53,768 bases of DNA. Origin: an uncultured Bacteroidales bacterium. GTDB taxonomy: Bacteria; Bacteroidota; Bacteroidia; Bacteroidales; UBA932. The notes under the pieces were generated by a model that did no database searches, was not told where the DNA came from, and saw only the letters and a program-made list of their open reading frames with translations. The position numbers were made by a program, and so were the translations under genes. Numbering within the stretch: position 1 is the stretch's first letter; each line of letters opens with the position of its first letter. The stretch covers positions 1 to 53,768 of the forward strand of contig URDD01000007.1 of assembly GCA_900546395.1 (NCBI GenBank), given 5' to 3'. Below, in pieces: positions 8,868-18,789 of this stretch.

Positions 8868-10475
8868 CTATTGAACTTTTACATTTTCCAGAATTGCCCA
8901 GCCGTCTTCAGTGAGATAGTCTTTTTTTACAGCCATCCTGATGCCTGGCTGCGGAATGCCTGATATCTCTACAGTCGTATCAACAATACCAACACTCCAG
9001 CTATAAGCTCCTACTGGAACTCCCTTGAAAGATATTTCAAAGAAATACGATGTCGGGCTGCCTTTAATCCATTTGGAAAGGTCAGTTGAATCATCAACAA
9101 AAACCTTTACCGGCTTTTTGGTACTTACATCAAGCAAGGCAAAAGCTACCTTATATTTCTGATTCCACTGCTTCAAGTTGGCAGGACAATATCCCCAACC
9201 CAGATTAACCCATGAGGAGGATACTTTTACTGTCTGCCCCTGCAAAACTTCAAGCGGAACGGAAACCTTATCCGGATAAAGCCTGTAGCCACCTTCCTGG
9301 ACAAATCGCTCAACGTAGCTATATGCATCAGTAAACCAGGAACGTGTTTCATTTCCCACACGGAAATCCATCATATTGACACACGCTTCCTGCGAGTCCA
9401 GAAACTCGCCCTCCCTTACATCTGCAGGAGAGTTATAGCCGTCACCTTTCATTCCAGACTGATGTCCCGGACTATCTACGATATATCCGCCTTCCATAAT
9501 TACAGGAAGTTTATATTTCCACTTTTCAACAAATGACCTTTCCCAATCATTATAGCCCCAATCCTGGTTTTTCATGCCGAAAGAGTCTGCACGAAGGCAA
9601 TATCCGTTATTTATTGCTATTTCCAGAAGAGTCTCACTGTCAGGCTGTGCATTTTTTCCAGAGCTTTTTGGATGACCTATCTGGCGATGATAATTTATGA
9701 CAAGCGGAACTTTTGTAAAACAACGGGAATATAATGATGTAATCCATTCCATTGTATTTTTCTTGTATTCTGGCGTATTGTCAGAAACAACGCCTTCATA
9801 TGTTCCTGATGATGTCTCCACCAGTCCTTCATAACAAACATTATGACCTTCGCCCCATTTGCCGAGTCCATATGCGTCAATGAATGCAGTTTTTGAGGGA
9901 TCATTGAATTCTTCCGCAAATGCCTCGATAAATTTCTCATAGTATTTTCTCCACACAGGATCCATAACATCAGGAACTTTCCTGTCCGGATACCTGTCAT
10001 TTTCAAGCCAGAATCTTGCTCCTGCATCAAAGACAAACTGTGGAGTATTCTCACCTTGGTCGCGTCCGTCAACTACAACTCTGAACGCCACAGGGAGTCC
10101 AAGTTCACGAGCTCTTTTTACCAGTTTTGTAAGATTATGGTTCTCGTCCTGCCAGAAATATTTCCCATCCGCAGGGTTCATAACCCTCCATTTGGTACGT
10201 ATATAACATGCTGACGCATAGTCCCTGACCTTAACAGATTTGCCCAAAGCAGACACATATACCTCAGTATCAAAATATGAAACATCCGAATCAGCAGAGA
10301 GGTACATGACCCAGCCTGTCATGGGATTCCTGATTACACTTGTTTTGTCGGCATAGAGCTTAACCTCTTTGTTTCCAACAATATTTTTATCATCCACATT
10401 GTCCTCAAGCGGTTTTTCCCCACAGGAAAAAAACGACAAAATAATCAACAACGAAACAAAAACCTTCTTCTTCAT
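8868..10475 (-). CDS. DUF4832 family lipoprotein, putative glycosidase (copy 1)
   Basis: This 535-residue lipoprotein (lipobox FFSC near residue 18, followed by an acidic stretch as in surface-exported lipoproteins) is one of three paralogues in PUL 1. The N-terminal half looks like a TIM barrel of glycoside hydrolase clan A style: NPMTGWVMYL, then YIRTKWRVMNPADGKYFW, a layout like the N-terminus of GH42 and GH5 enzymes. The C-terminal third, with LGWGYCPANLKQWN and FALLD, is the DUF4832 beta-sandwich. Two glutamates fall where clan A enzymes keep their acid/base and nucleophile: Glu209 in KWGEGH and Glu328 in VIMEGGY, and both are kept in the two paralogues. This is sequence-pattern evidence only; I know of no proven activity. 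It lies 10 bases after copy 2 and 8 before the DUF4886 gene. Confidence 0.85.
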   Translation of the reverse strand: MKKKVFVSLLIILSFFSCGEKPLEDNVDDKNIVGNKEVKLYADKTSVIRNPMTGWVMYLSADSDVSYFDTEVYVSALGKSVKVRDYASACYIRTKWRVMNPADGKYFWQDENHNLTKLVKRARELGLPVAFRVVVDGRDQGENTPQFVFDAGARFWLENDRYPDRKVPDVMDPVWRKYYEKFIEAFAEEFNDPSKTAFIDAYGLGKWGEGHNVCYEGLVETSSGTYEGVVSDNTPEYKKNTMEWITSLYSRCFTKVPLVINYHRQIGHPKSSGKNAQPDSETLLEIAINNGYCLRADSFGMKNQDWGYNDWERSFVEKWKYKLPVIMEGGYIVDSPGHQSGMKGDGYNSPADVREGEFLDSQEACVNMMDFRVGNETRSWFTDAYSYVERFVQEGGYRLYPDKVSVPLEVLQGQTVKVSSSWVNLGWGYCPANLKQWNQKYKVAFALLDVSTKKPVKVFVDDSTDLSKWIKGSPTSYFFEISFKGVPVGAYSWSVGIVDTTVEISGIPQPGIRMAVKKDYLTEDGWAILENVKVQ

Positions 10476-10485
10476 AAAATGAAAA

Positions 10486-12159
10486 TTATTTTACTTCGAC
10501 ATTTCCAAGAATAAGCCATCCTGCATCATTATATCTTCCTTTTGCTCCGAGACGGATACCTATCTTGTCTCCACAGGCCGCATCAGTAATTCCTACTCCC
10601 CATTCATATTGACTATCACTGTGTCCTGATGAGATATCCGGAATTTCAATTTTAAAATCATAAGCCTTACGCCCTCCTACCCAATCATGAGGATGTGCCT
10701 GCTCATCCTGGAAGATATGAACAGGTGTGCCAGTCTTCTTATCCAATAGTGCAAAAGAAACCTTAAAGCGGTCTTTGTATTGCCTTATATTTGTCGGACA
10801 ATAAGAATGTCCGAGATTAAGCCACCTGTGCTGAATTATATAAGTATTTCCTTTTTCACAAATCTCCGGATAAGACAGTTCGTCCGGATAGACCCTGTAA
10901 CACCCTTCCTCAATGAAACGAGTCACCAAATCAAATGCATCATTAAACCATGAATAAGTTTCGCCATTTGATATATTTGCGCTATATCTCAAATCCATCA
11001 TACAACAATGAGCGCCATGCATTTCATTGAATTCACCCTCTCTCAAAGAACGTACATCCGGATAATCACATGAATAATCATGAGATCCCTGGACCCATCC
11101 ACCTTCTCCGAGAACAGGAACCTTATTGGTCCAGTTTGCTATAAACTCACGTTCCCAGTCACCATATCCGTATCCCTGCTTCATACCAAAGGCATCATGC
11201 CTCATGCAGAATCCCTTTGCTATGGCGCTTTCGAGAAGGACAGGAGTCAAAGGATCCGCTCCTCCCGAGCCTTTCGTCGAACCTACGAGCTTATGATAAT
11301 TGGTAACAACTGGGATCTTGTCAAAAGCATTGACATATAAATCGGTAACCCACTCGAATACTGACTGCCTCGGAGTTTCATCAAGAGTTGAATAAATGCA
11401 TGTATGGTACTCTCCCCACAGCCCCATTCCCAAACCGCTTATGAACATGGTTCTGTCAGGATCATTGTACTCCGCGGCCAAAGCCTTGATGAAAACTTCA
11501 TACCACTTCTGGAAAACAGGGTCGTCAGGATAAGGTGACCAGTAATATCTCGGCTGACTGCCGAGAGAAAAGACAAAGAATCCCAAGTCTGTATGCACCT
11601 GACCTGTCTTGTCAGAATTTACATAATAGTCCTCGAGTGGCTTATCAGGATTACCGCCGTGTGCTGCAATCATTTCCTGTCTGACATATTCGGGAGTACA
11701 GAATGAGTTTGCATCCCTGCTGTCTGTCTTGAGAGTGAAGGCCAGTTTGAGGCCACGCTCGCTTGCACCTTCCTCAAGTTTTCTGAGGCTGACGGCCTTC
11801 GGATATTTCATAACATCAATGTCATCATCCCAGAGGTAAACGTCTTTCTCAGGATTGAAATCAGTCCATGATCCCCTAAGATACAAAACAGTTGCATAGT
11901 CTGAAACCTTAACTTCTCCTGCCGAAGAATTGAAATGATCATATTTGTTCCAAAAATCATCGACATCCTCCATCAGCGGAGCATAAATCACCCATCCGCT
12001 AAGAGGGTTTCTGAGCATTGTCTTTCTGTCAGCCTGAACAGCAACCTTCACATTTCCATCAGGGATATCACTTTCAGGCAAGGACTTGCTATCATCAGAC
12101 CCTACCTTTGCACAGGAAAGCAGAACGAGGGAACAAGCCAAAACTGTCAATTGTTTCAT
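10486..12159 (-). CDS. DUF4832 family lipoprotein, putative glycosidase (copy 2)
   Basis: The paralogue is 557 residues from the start chosen here. The frame extends upstream to 12222, but the extra 21 residues precede an ordinary lipoprotein signal MKQLTVLACSLVLLSC, so ATG at 12159 is preferred. It shares NPLSGWVIYAPL, the barrel segments and the LGHSYCPTNIRQYKDRFKVSFALLD C-terminal region with copies 1 and 3. The candidate catalytic pair is Glu250 in LWGEYH and Glu352 in VLGEGGW. It is the most divergent of the three, with extra segments between the barrel strands (for example around GFFVFSLGSQPRYYW), so it may act on a different linkage. It begins 30 bases after the hairpin at 12189-12231, which separates it from the transport genes. 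Confidence 0.84.
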   Translation of the reverse strand: MKQLTVLACSLVLLSCAKVGSDDSKSLPESDIPDGNVKVAVQADRKTMLRNPLSGWVIYAPLMEDVDDFWNKYDHFNSSAGEVKVSDYATVLYLRGSWTDFNPEKDVYLWDDDIDVMKYPKAVSLRKLEEGASERGLKLAFTLKTDSRDANSFCTPEYVRQEMIAAHGGNPDKPLEDYYVNSDKTGQVHTDLGFFVFSLGSQPRYYWSPYPDDPVFQKWYEVFIKALAAEYNDPDRTMFISGLGMGLWGEYHTCIYSTLDETPRQSVFEWVTDLYVNAFDKIPVVTNYHKLVGSTKGSGGADPLTPVLLESAIAKGFCMRHDAFGMKQGYGYGDWEREFIANWTNKVPVLGEGGWVQGSHDYSCDYPDVRSLREGEFNEMHGAHCCMMDLRYSANISNGETYSWFNDAFDLVTRFIEEGCYRVYPDELSYPEICEKGNTYIIQHRWLNLGHSYCPTNIRQYKDRFKVSFALLDKKTGTPVHIFQDEQAHPHDWVGGRKAYDFKIEIPDISSGHSDSQYEWGVGITDAACGDKIGIRLGAKGRYNDAGWLILGNVEVK

Positions 12160-12188
12160 AATAAAAAAACCAATAAATAAATCCAAAA

Positions 12189-12231
12189 TTCCAGAGAGTA
12201 CGGAAGGACTCCATATCCGCACTCCCCGGAA
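12189..12231 (-). terminator. Intra-operon hairpin after the SusE-like gene
   Basis: A 16-base arm at 12189-12204 pairs along its whole length with 12216-12231 if three G-U pairs are allowed, around an 11-base loop. Read on the minus strand it is followed at once by a T-rich run (TTTTGGATTTATT). This is the form of an intrinsic terminator, placed between the SusE-like gene and the downstream DUF4832 genes. It probably lowers expression of the enzymes relative to the transporter or protects the 3' end of the SusCDE message. Confidence 0.65.
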
Positions 12232-12254
12232 TTCAAAGGAACCTTAAGCAGGTA

Positions 12255-13610
12255 TCAATCAAAACGAACTCTGTTATTTCTTATATCAATGGTTATCTTG
12301 CTTATTTTTACAGCCCCTTCAAAAGTCCATTTCTTATTGCTGACTGTCATAGTCATAGGCTGCCACTGATTCATAACCATAGGGGCATCCTCATTTCCTT
12401 CCGGAACAAATGAAAAAGTCTTTGAAATGAACTTCATTCCTGATGTGGCAGTAGGATCGTTCTCTCCTGTTCCGGAGCCCTTCTCGACAACCTCATATCC
12501 ATCAGCCATACTCTGCCCTGTCTTGATACAGAATTTTGCATCAGGTGAGATATTAACTCCGGAACAAATCAGAATCTGAGGATCAATCTGCGACGCTACA
12601 AATTCAAACGGCTTTCCTTTCCAGCTGTCCCATCCAGTCATTGTATTTACATAATAAGTACCTGTTCCCAATGTCTGGCTGAGAATCCATCCTGAAGATC
12701 CAGCATATTCAAACTGGGCAGTATAAGGCTCAAGCCGGTTCTTAGGAGAGAAGAACTTTACTGTCTTGTTCTCCATATCAATAATAACACGCCAGTAACC
12801 TTCTGAAGGAAGATTCCATACAGGGATATCAGCCTCAGAGCCGCCATCTGGAATATCCATTACTGTAGCCTCATACTCTGTTCCTTCCGGCTTGCCTTCT
12901 GCCGGTTCGCTGTCAGGCACATCAACAGATGACTTTTCAGCCGGACATATATATCTGGTCATTCCGTCATATTCAATCGGAATAATCATTGCGCCATCCT
13001 TCATAAGGAACTCACCGGCATAAATGAATTCGTTTTCAGGAGTTTTTGTCATTGTATAATTTGAAGACGGCCTGACACCCTTTACGGCATCGCCGTCAAG
13101 ATAGACCTTGTCTGCATCAAAGACAAGCGGCCTGAACGGACGGATATCCACGTCTGCAGTACGCACTTCAGGCATCACATATTGGGAACCTCCGTCCCAT
13201 TTTGCTATAACTTTAAAGGACAGCGTAGTTACCTCAGATATTGATTTTCCCCATTTGTCAACAATAAGATTCTGAAGTTCCTGATTAGTATATGTCTTCT
13301 CAAAAACGCCGTCATCTTCAAGTGTTCTTACTACAGAAGATGAATTGAACTGATTTGTCTTCAAATCGAGCATAGTCACATAAGAAAGTACGTAATCATC
13401 CGGCATCTCTCTTGCTGGTGACCATTTGAAAGTAAGAGCGACTTCGTCAAGAGCATTCACATCAAGTTTTACGGATGTTGAAGAAACATCCAGAGTCATC
13501 GTCTCATCATTGTCAAGAAGCCATGAATTGTCATACTCATCAAAATCTCCTTTACATCCGGACATAATGAGAGACAATGCCATAGTTCCATATAATAAAC
13601 TCTTTTTCAT
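12255..13610 (-). CDS. SusE-like surface glycan-binding lipoprotein
   Basis: From the ATG at 13610 the product has 451 residues. An upstream ATG at 13646 would overlap the SusD gene and place 12 residues before the clear lipoprotein signal MKKSLLYGTMALSLIMSGC, so it is rejected. After the cysteine comes KGDFDEYD, a surface-export type signal. The N-terminal domain (about residues 20-160) matches the SusE family: WLLDNDETMTLDVSSTSVKLD and LTFKWSPA. The remainder consists of beta-rich repeats likely to bind glycan, with aromatic residues such as YYVNTMTGWDSWKG. It should sit on the outer surface beside the SusCD pair and capture substrate. It lies 26 bases after susD and is followed by a strong hairpin. 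Confidence 0.85.
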   Translation of the reverse strand: MKKSLLYGTMALSLIMSGCKGDFDEYDNSWLLDNDETMTLDVSSTSVKLDVNALDEVALTFKWSPAREMPDDYVLSYVTMLDLKTNQFNSSSVVRTLEDDGVFEKTYTNQELQNLIVDKWGKSISEVTTLSFKVIAKWDGGSQYVMPEVRTADVDIRPFRPLVFDADKVYLDGDAVKGVRPSSNYTMTKTPENEFIYAGEFLMKDGAMIIPIEYDGMTRYICPAEKSSVDVPDSEPAEGKPEGTEYEATVMDIPDGGSEADIPVWNLPSEGYWRVIIDMENKTVKFFSPKNRLEPYTAQFEYAGSSGWILSQTLGTGTYYVNTMTGWDSWKGKPFEFVASQIDPQILICSGVNISPDAKFCIKTGQSMADGYEVVEKGSGTGENDPTATSGMKFISKTFSFVPEGNEDAPMVMNQWQPMTMTVSNKKWTFEGAVKISKITIDIRNNRVRFD

Positions 13611-13636
13611 ACAAATTTTCATTTTCAGGTTAAATA

Positions 13637-15577
13637 TTAATTCCATCCGGGAAGCTGACGAAGGTTCAGGTTCCTGTCTATATCATCCTGAGGGACCGGC
13701 CACCAATAACTGAGGAACTTGCGTTTCTGGTACGGAGTGCGTACATAATATTCCTCTCTGGTCTTTGCCATCATATTCATACCATAAAACTGGCCGTCAA
13801 GAACATCTTCAGCAAGTTTCCAGCGACGAAGATCATTCCAGCTAAGACCGCCTTCACAGTTAAGTTCAATCCTTCTCTCCCTTCTGATAAGATCCCTCAT
13901 GGCATCCTCCGAAGGAACAGGAAGCGACTCACTGCCATACTCAGGAATTCCTGCTCTCTTGCGAATCAGATTAATATATTTCAATATTTCAGCCTGATTT
14001 TCAGAGTATTTTCCAATTCCTTCCGATACGCTGAACTCATACAGAGACTCGGCATAAGCCACATAAGCTTCTGCAAGACGGTAAACCACGCCATGACGCT
14101 TATTATACTGGCCTGAAGAAGAACTGCCACAATAATCAGGAGCAATTCTTTTCTTCATAAGATATCCTGCAGTCGGATAGTCTGAACCGTCTTTTCCATC
14201 CTCACCTCCGAAAAAGAAGTCAACGTTTTTCCTTGGAGGAAGGGCGGCTGTCTGGTCTTTATGAGTCTTTGCCCAGTTGAAAGACTCATTGTACATCACC
14301 GATATATAAAATCTAGGCTCTCTGTTACAGTACATATTGAATGTACCTTTTTCAGTAATGATATTTTCCTGTCTGCCTTCTATTCCTTCCGGGTCGTTAT
14401 AGAAATAAGCAGTCTTGGCCTTCATATCCGACTCCGAAAATCCTGTCTCGGAATATCCTGATGCAGCATTGATTATAGGTGAGCCGTCTTCGTTATGGCC
14501 GGTAATTGCGACCTGACCGTTAGCCATAAAGAATGCATCCACAAGATCCTGTGTAACACCATAAACACCGGCCTGATTCTGGATACTCTTAGGTGCCGAC
14601 TTCATATCGAGCCAGCCTGCTCCGTCCTCAGTACGGGGCATGATAATTTCAAAGTTATCCTGATTTCTTCTAAGCATCAGAGCTCCGAAGTAACTCATAT
14701 AAGGATCTATGTCACCTTCTTTGGTTCTGGCCTCATACAGCATATATCCATTCTCAACAGCAGCATCGATAAGGGCTTTGTTAGCCTTCGCAGCATCCTC
14801 CCAACGGTAGGGGTCATACTGAGATGAGAATATCGGAGTGCCGTCACAGTTGACAACTCCTGCCATATCAGGATTGCCGTTCACAAGAGGACTTGCGGCA
14901 AATGTAAGAAGGCGGGCACGCATAGCCAAAGCCCAAAGAGATGTTGCGCGTCCATAGTCATTGGCCATGTCTGTATATGTCATAGGAAGCTGTCTGGATA
15001 CTTCCAGCAATTCTTCAGCACACCAGTCAACGACATCATAGAAAGGCTCTTGCTTCAACATAAGATCTTCAGCATCAGTGCTTGGAGCAGCACCCTTAAT
15101 AAGCGGTACGGCGCCATAAGTCATAACAAGGAGAGACTGATAATATGCTATGAAGAACCGGCACTCGGCTTTCATAATATCTATATCCTTTTGCGAAACA
15201 TCCGTAAGGGGATGCGCATTTTCTATGAATATATATGCAGAACGGATGCGTTTCGGAAGATCAGACCAGAAATTTATAATCTGACCGTCACTCGGTGTCC
15301 AGTTGCCGACCTGATAGTTACAGACCTTGTTTCCTACTGCAATCCATTCAGCTGGAGTGGTTGCATCATCACCGATGGCATCCCAGTTGGAATCGGCATA
15401 AAACTGAGGTATCCCGTCATAAATATAAGCCAGCCACCTGTCAAGATTCTTGCTGTTTTCAAATGCAGAATTTATGTCAAGCTGGTCATCAGGCCTTTTG
15501 TCAAGATAATCTGAACACGATGGTAGAGATAAAACAAAAAAAAGTAAAGTAGCAATATATTTTAACAAGTGTTTCAT
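13637..15577 (-). CDS. SusD/RagB family nutrient-binding lipoprotein (PUL 1)
   Basis: The product has 646 residues from the ATG at 15577, chosen because it begins the lipoprotein signal MKHLLKYIATLLFFVLSLPSC; the frame itself opens at 15613, inside the SusC gene. The mature protein starts SDYLDKRPDD, the standard SusD opening, and has the SusD-type helical repeats (FRPAYYQSLLVMTYG-like segment FFIAYYQSLLVMTYGAVPL) and the usual C-terminal RRERRIELNCEGGLSWNDLRRW and YWWPVPQDDIDRN. SusD lipoproteins form a lid over the SusC barrel and bind oligosaccharides for import. The gene starts 13 bases after the susC stop. Confidence 0.95.
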   Translation of the reverse strand: MKHLLKYIATLLFFVLSLPSCSDYLDKRPDDQLDINSAFENSKNLDRWLAYIYDGIPQFYADSNWDAIGDDATTPAEWIAVGNKVCNYQVGNWTPSDGQIINFWSDLPKRIRSAYIFIENAHPLTDVSQKDIDIMKAECRFFIAYYQSLLVMTYGAVPLIKGAAPSTDAEDLMLKQEPFYDVVDWCAEELLEVSRQLPMTYTDMANDYGRATSLWALAMRARLLTFAASPLVNGNPDMAGVVNCDGTPIFSSQYDPYRWEDAAKANKALIDAAVENGYMLYEARTKEGDIDPYMSYFGALMLRRNQDNFEIIMPRTEDGAGWLDMKSAPKSIQNQAGVYGVTQDLVDAFFMANGQVAITGHNEDGSPIINAASGYSETGFSESDMKAKTAYFYNDPEGIEGRQENIITEKGTFNMYCNREPRFYISVMYNESFNWAKTHKDQTAALPPRKNVDFFFGGEDGKDGSDYPTAGYLMKKRIAPDYCGSSSSGQYNKRHGVVYRLAEAYVAYAESLYEFSVSEGIGKYSENQAEILKYINLIRKRAGIPEYGSESLPVPSEDAMRDLIRRERRIELNCEGGLSWNDLRRWKLAEDVLDGQFYGMNMMAKTREEYYVRTPYQKRKFLSYWWPVPQDDIDRNLNLRQLPGWN

Positions 15578-15590
15578 ATTACATATTTTT

Positions 15591-18500
15591 TTAGAATGTG
15601 AATTCAAGTCCACCTGAAACTGACATCATCAAAGGATATTTGGCGCCATCCGAAGAATTGAGCTCAGGATCCCATAGTTTGAATTTTGAGAATGTCAGAA
15701 GATTGCTTCCGCGGACAAATACTCTTGCTCTTGATATGAAAGACCTGTCAGCCAGTTTCTTCGGCAACGAATATCCTATTTCCAGGTTTTTCAGCCTCAA
15801 GAAGCTCATATTTCTCAGCCACCAGGTTGAAGGCTGTGCATTGATAGTATTAGGGCCATAAGTAAGACGAGGATAGAACACGTCTGAGCTCTGGTTATCC
15901 TCAGTCCATCTGTCATTATAGTTTGTGAAGACGTTATAATATCCTCCGCTATTCTGACCCGGAAGAATATTCGATGACATTAACCTGTATGTCCTTCCCG
16001 TTCCCTGAAACAAGACACCGAAATCCAAATCTTTCCATGAAAAATTCAATCCGAATCCATATACAATTTCAGGATCTACGGTTCCACCTATAGCACTCTG
16101 GTCATAAACATTGATTTTTCCGTCATTATTTACATCCTTGTATTTGATATCTCCAGGACGTACTGTAGTTGATAAGGTACACTCCGGCAAGCCGTCAATA
16201 AGCGTTCCGTCAGGATTGAAATCCGCTTCAGTATAAAGGCCTTCATCAATATACCCGAATATCTGGTTGACAGGGTGCCCTGTTCTGGCTCTGTTGGTAC
16301 CTACTACAGATGCTGCCTCATCCATCTCAACGATTTCATTTTTCGCATAAGTGAAAGTTCCCCACAATCCAAGATAAAAATCTCGTCCGAACTGCTTTCT
16401 GAAATTTACAGTAAGTTCGGCTCCCTGATTTTTCACCTTTCCGAAATTCTGCCATGGAGTCTTTATAAAACCTGCTGTAAGCGGAATCGAAGACCTTTCC
16501 ATGAAAATATTGTTTCGTCTTTCGTCAAATACATCGACAGCCAAATCAAAGACTCCGTCAAACAAACCTATTTCCAAGCCCAAGTTGGCTTTATTGACCT
16601 TTTCCCAAGTCAAGTCAGGTACACCGAATTCCCCCTCTGCCATACCTGTAACGCCATATGCACTTTCCACTCCCCACTTATACATATTAAGCGTATTGTA
16701 ATCATCCGTAATAGTGGAAAGATATGCAAAACGGCGTCCGCTGAGTGATGAGTTACCTGTCTGGCCATAAGATGCACGGATTTTCAAAGTACTGAGCACT
16801 TTCTTCGCCCGTGACATAAATTTTTCCTCAGAAATTATCCATCCTATAGCACCTGATGGGAAAAAGCCATATCTTTTGCCCGGAGCAAAATTCTCGGATC
16901 CGTTGTAGCCGAAATTGAATTCTGCGACATAACGGCTGTCAAATGTATATGCCGCTCTGCCTGCCAGTCCCTGATTACGATAAGGCAGTTTGGATCCATC
17001 ATCATAGTTGCTTCTGTTCACCATAACAAGTCCGGAAACAGCATGCTTGCCGGCAAAAGTCCTGTCATAGTTAAGGGCGAGTTCAAGATACAGTCTCTTG
17101 TTTCCATATTCACCTGAAACGGAATGTCCAAGTGTATTGCTTCCTACAGAGGAACGGTTAAGTACAAGAGTACCATCTTCATTACGCTGTCTTGTAGGAT
17201 TATACAAATCTGGAGAAGTACTTCTGCTTACTGTACCCGAAGAATATCTGTCAAAAGAAAATGTTCCCTTAATCTTCAGACCTTTGGTAACGAATTTCAA
17301 ATCCTGCTCAAGCGAAAACAAAGTTTCTATCTTCGATGCACTGGTAGTTTTATAACCCATCTGTGTTGCCATGGCCCACACGTTACCTTCTGCTCCGGCA
17401 GGTATCTCACCGGAAGAATATCGTACAGGATAATCAAATGGAACTGCACGGAAAGCTCTGTTGAAAATCAAGTCAGTACTCTGCGTAGTTGACTTTCTGT
17501 CCTGAAGGTAACCGCCTATATTTACTCTGAATTTAGTCGTTCTTGTAATGTTAATATCTACATTGGAACGGACATTATATCTCTGAAGTCTTATTGAAGG
17601 ATCCCATTCGCGGCTAGTATCTCGGGTAAGAATTCCCTGTTCATTGTAAAATGCTGCAACGAGTGAATACGTTAGAATATTGTTTCCTCCGGAAACCTCT
17701 GCAGTAACCCTTTGATTGGAAGCCCAATCCTTTGTAACGGCATCAATCCAGTCAACGTCAGGATAAAGGTCCGGGTCGTAGCCGGCCCTTGTCTTGGCAA
17801 TCCTGTCGGTGTACATAGGATCCTTTCCGCCATCAACCAGTATATCATCAAGCAACTGCATATAATCGGCAGCTCCGATATAATCCGGAAGTTTAACAGG
17901 AGTCGTCCCTGCAAATTCAGCCTTGACTGTTACTTTAGGCTTACCCATCTCTCCTCTCTTAGTATTGATAAGTATTACGCCGTTGGCACCACGCACTCCA
18001 TAAACAGCACTTGCCGCCGCATCCTTCAAAACTGAAAACGACTCGATTTCCTCCGGATCGATATTATTGATATCACGCTCAATACCATCGACAAGAACAA
18101 GAGGGTCACGTCCTGCATCCTGGAAAGTGGATATACCGCGAATCCAGAAAGAGGAGTTGTCATAACCAGGCTCACCGGAACGCTGCACTGCAAGTACACC
18201 GGCAACAGTTCCCGCAAGGTTGTTACTCAAAGAGCGCGTAGTTCCCGTTTTGAGTTTGCCGGGCTCAATAGCCGTAATGGAAGCCACAACTGATTCTTTT
18301 TTCTGCTGTCCGTACGCAACCACTACTGCATCCTGAAGCTGACCAATATCTTCAGTCATTGTCACATTGACAATACGGCGGTTTCCCACCTGGACATCCT
18401 GAGACAGATAACCAATAAAGCTGTATGTCAGAACAGCCCACCTGTCAGGAACCGTAATCTGATAATTTCCGTCAATATCGGCAATCGCATGAACTTCAGT

Positions 18501-18752
18501 ATTGCCTTTCAAAATGACAGTAGCTCCAGGCAACGGCTCTCCTTTTTCATCAGAAATATTGCCAGTTACACTTATCGTCCCATCCGACTGATGAACTGAT
18601 GCATACACTTGTCCGGATGCGACATTTGACTCACCAACCGACTCCGCCTTGCGAAGCGGTTTTCCGTTTACTGAAATAAACCCGATTGCCCCTATGACAA
18701 CAAGCGAAATAGTCTTTCTCAGCAAACTGTGAAAATAATGGGGTAATATCAT
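15591..18752 (-). CDS. SusC/RagA family TonB-dependent outer-membrane transporter (PUL 1)
   Basis: This 1053-residue protein starts with a signal segment (about residues 12-30), followed by a carboxypeptidase-regulatory-like domain (GNISDEKGEPLPGATVILKG, about residues 62-135). Then come the TonB box region (DAVVVAYGQQKKESV), a plug domain with the SusC motif DPLVLVDGIERDINNIDPEEIES, and a long beta-barrel ending in MSVSGGLEFTF with a terminal aromatic. It imports oligosaccharides with the SusD protein, driven by TonB. It follows the first DUF4832 gene by 37 bases and precedes susD by 13, as the second gene of the PUL 1 operon. The length is normal for the family. Confidence 0.96.
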   Translation of the reverse strand: MILPHYFHSLLRKTISLVVIGAIGFISVNGKPLRKAESVGESNVASGQVYASVHQSDGTISVTGNISDEKGEPLPGATVILKGNTEVHAIADIDGNYQITVPDRWAVLTYSFIGYLSQDVQVGNRRIVNVTMTEDIGQLQDAVVVAYGQQKKESVVASITAIEPGKLKTGTTRSLSNNLAGTVAGVLAVQRSGEPGYDNSSFWIRGISTFQDAGRDPLVLVDGIERDINNIDPEEIESFSVLKDAAASAVYGVRGANGVILINTKRGEMGKPKVTVKAEFAGTTPVKLPDYIGAADYMQLLDDILVDGGKDPMYTDRIAKTRAGYDPDLYPDVDWIDAVTKDWASNQRVTAEVSGGNNILTYSLVAAFYNEQGILTRDTSREWDPSIRLQRYNVRSNVDINITRTTKFRVNIGGYLQDRKSTTQSTDLIFNRAFRAVPFDYPVRYSSGEIPAGAEGNVWAMATQMGYKTTSASKIETLFSLEQDLKFVTKGLKIKGTFSFDRYSSGTVSRSTSPDLYNPTRQRNEDGTLVLNRSSVGSNTLGHSVSGEYGNKRLYLELALNYDRTFAGKHAVSGLVMVNRSNYDDGSKLPYRNQGLAGRAAYTFDSRYVAEFNFGYNGSENFAPGKRYGFFPSGAIGWIISEEKFMSRAKKVLSTLKIRASYGQTGNSSLSGRRFAYLSTITDDYNTLNMYKWGVESAYGVTGMAEGEFGVPDLTWEKVNKANLGLEIGLFDGVFDLAVDVFDERRNNIFMERSSIPLTAGFIKTPWQNFGKVKNQGAELTVNFRKQFGRDFYLGLWGTFTYAKNEIVEMDEAASVVGTNRARTGHPVNQIFGYIDEGLYTEADFNPDGTLIDGLPECTLSTTVRPGDIKYKDVNNDGKINVYDQSAIGGTVDPEIVYGFGLNFSWKDLDFGVLFQGTGRTYRLMSSNILPGQNSGGYYNVFTNYNDRWTEDNQSSDVFYPRLTYGPNTINAQPSTWWLRNMSFLRLKNLEIGYSLPKKLADRSFISRARVFVRGSNLLTFSKFKLWDPELNSSDGAKYPLMMSVSGGLEFTF

Positions 18753-18789
18753 AATAGTTGTTGATTAGGTTTAATGTATATTATGCGTG

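Noticed and set aside
12160..12222. Longer start for DUF4832 copy 2
   Set aside because: The 21 extra residues precede a complete lipoprotein signal peptide and cover the hairpin stem, so the inner ATG at 12159 is more likely.
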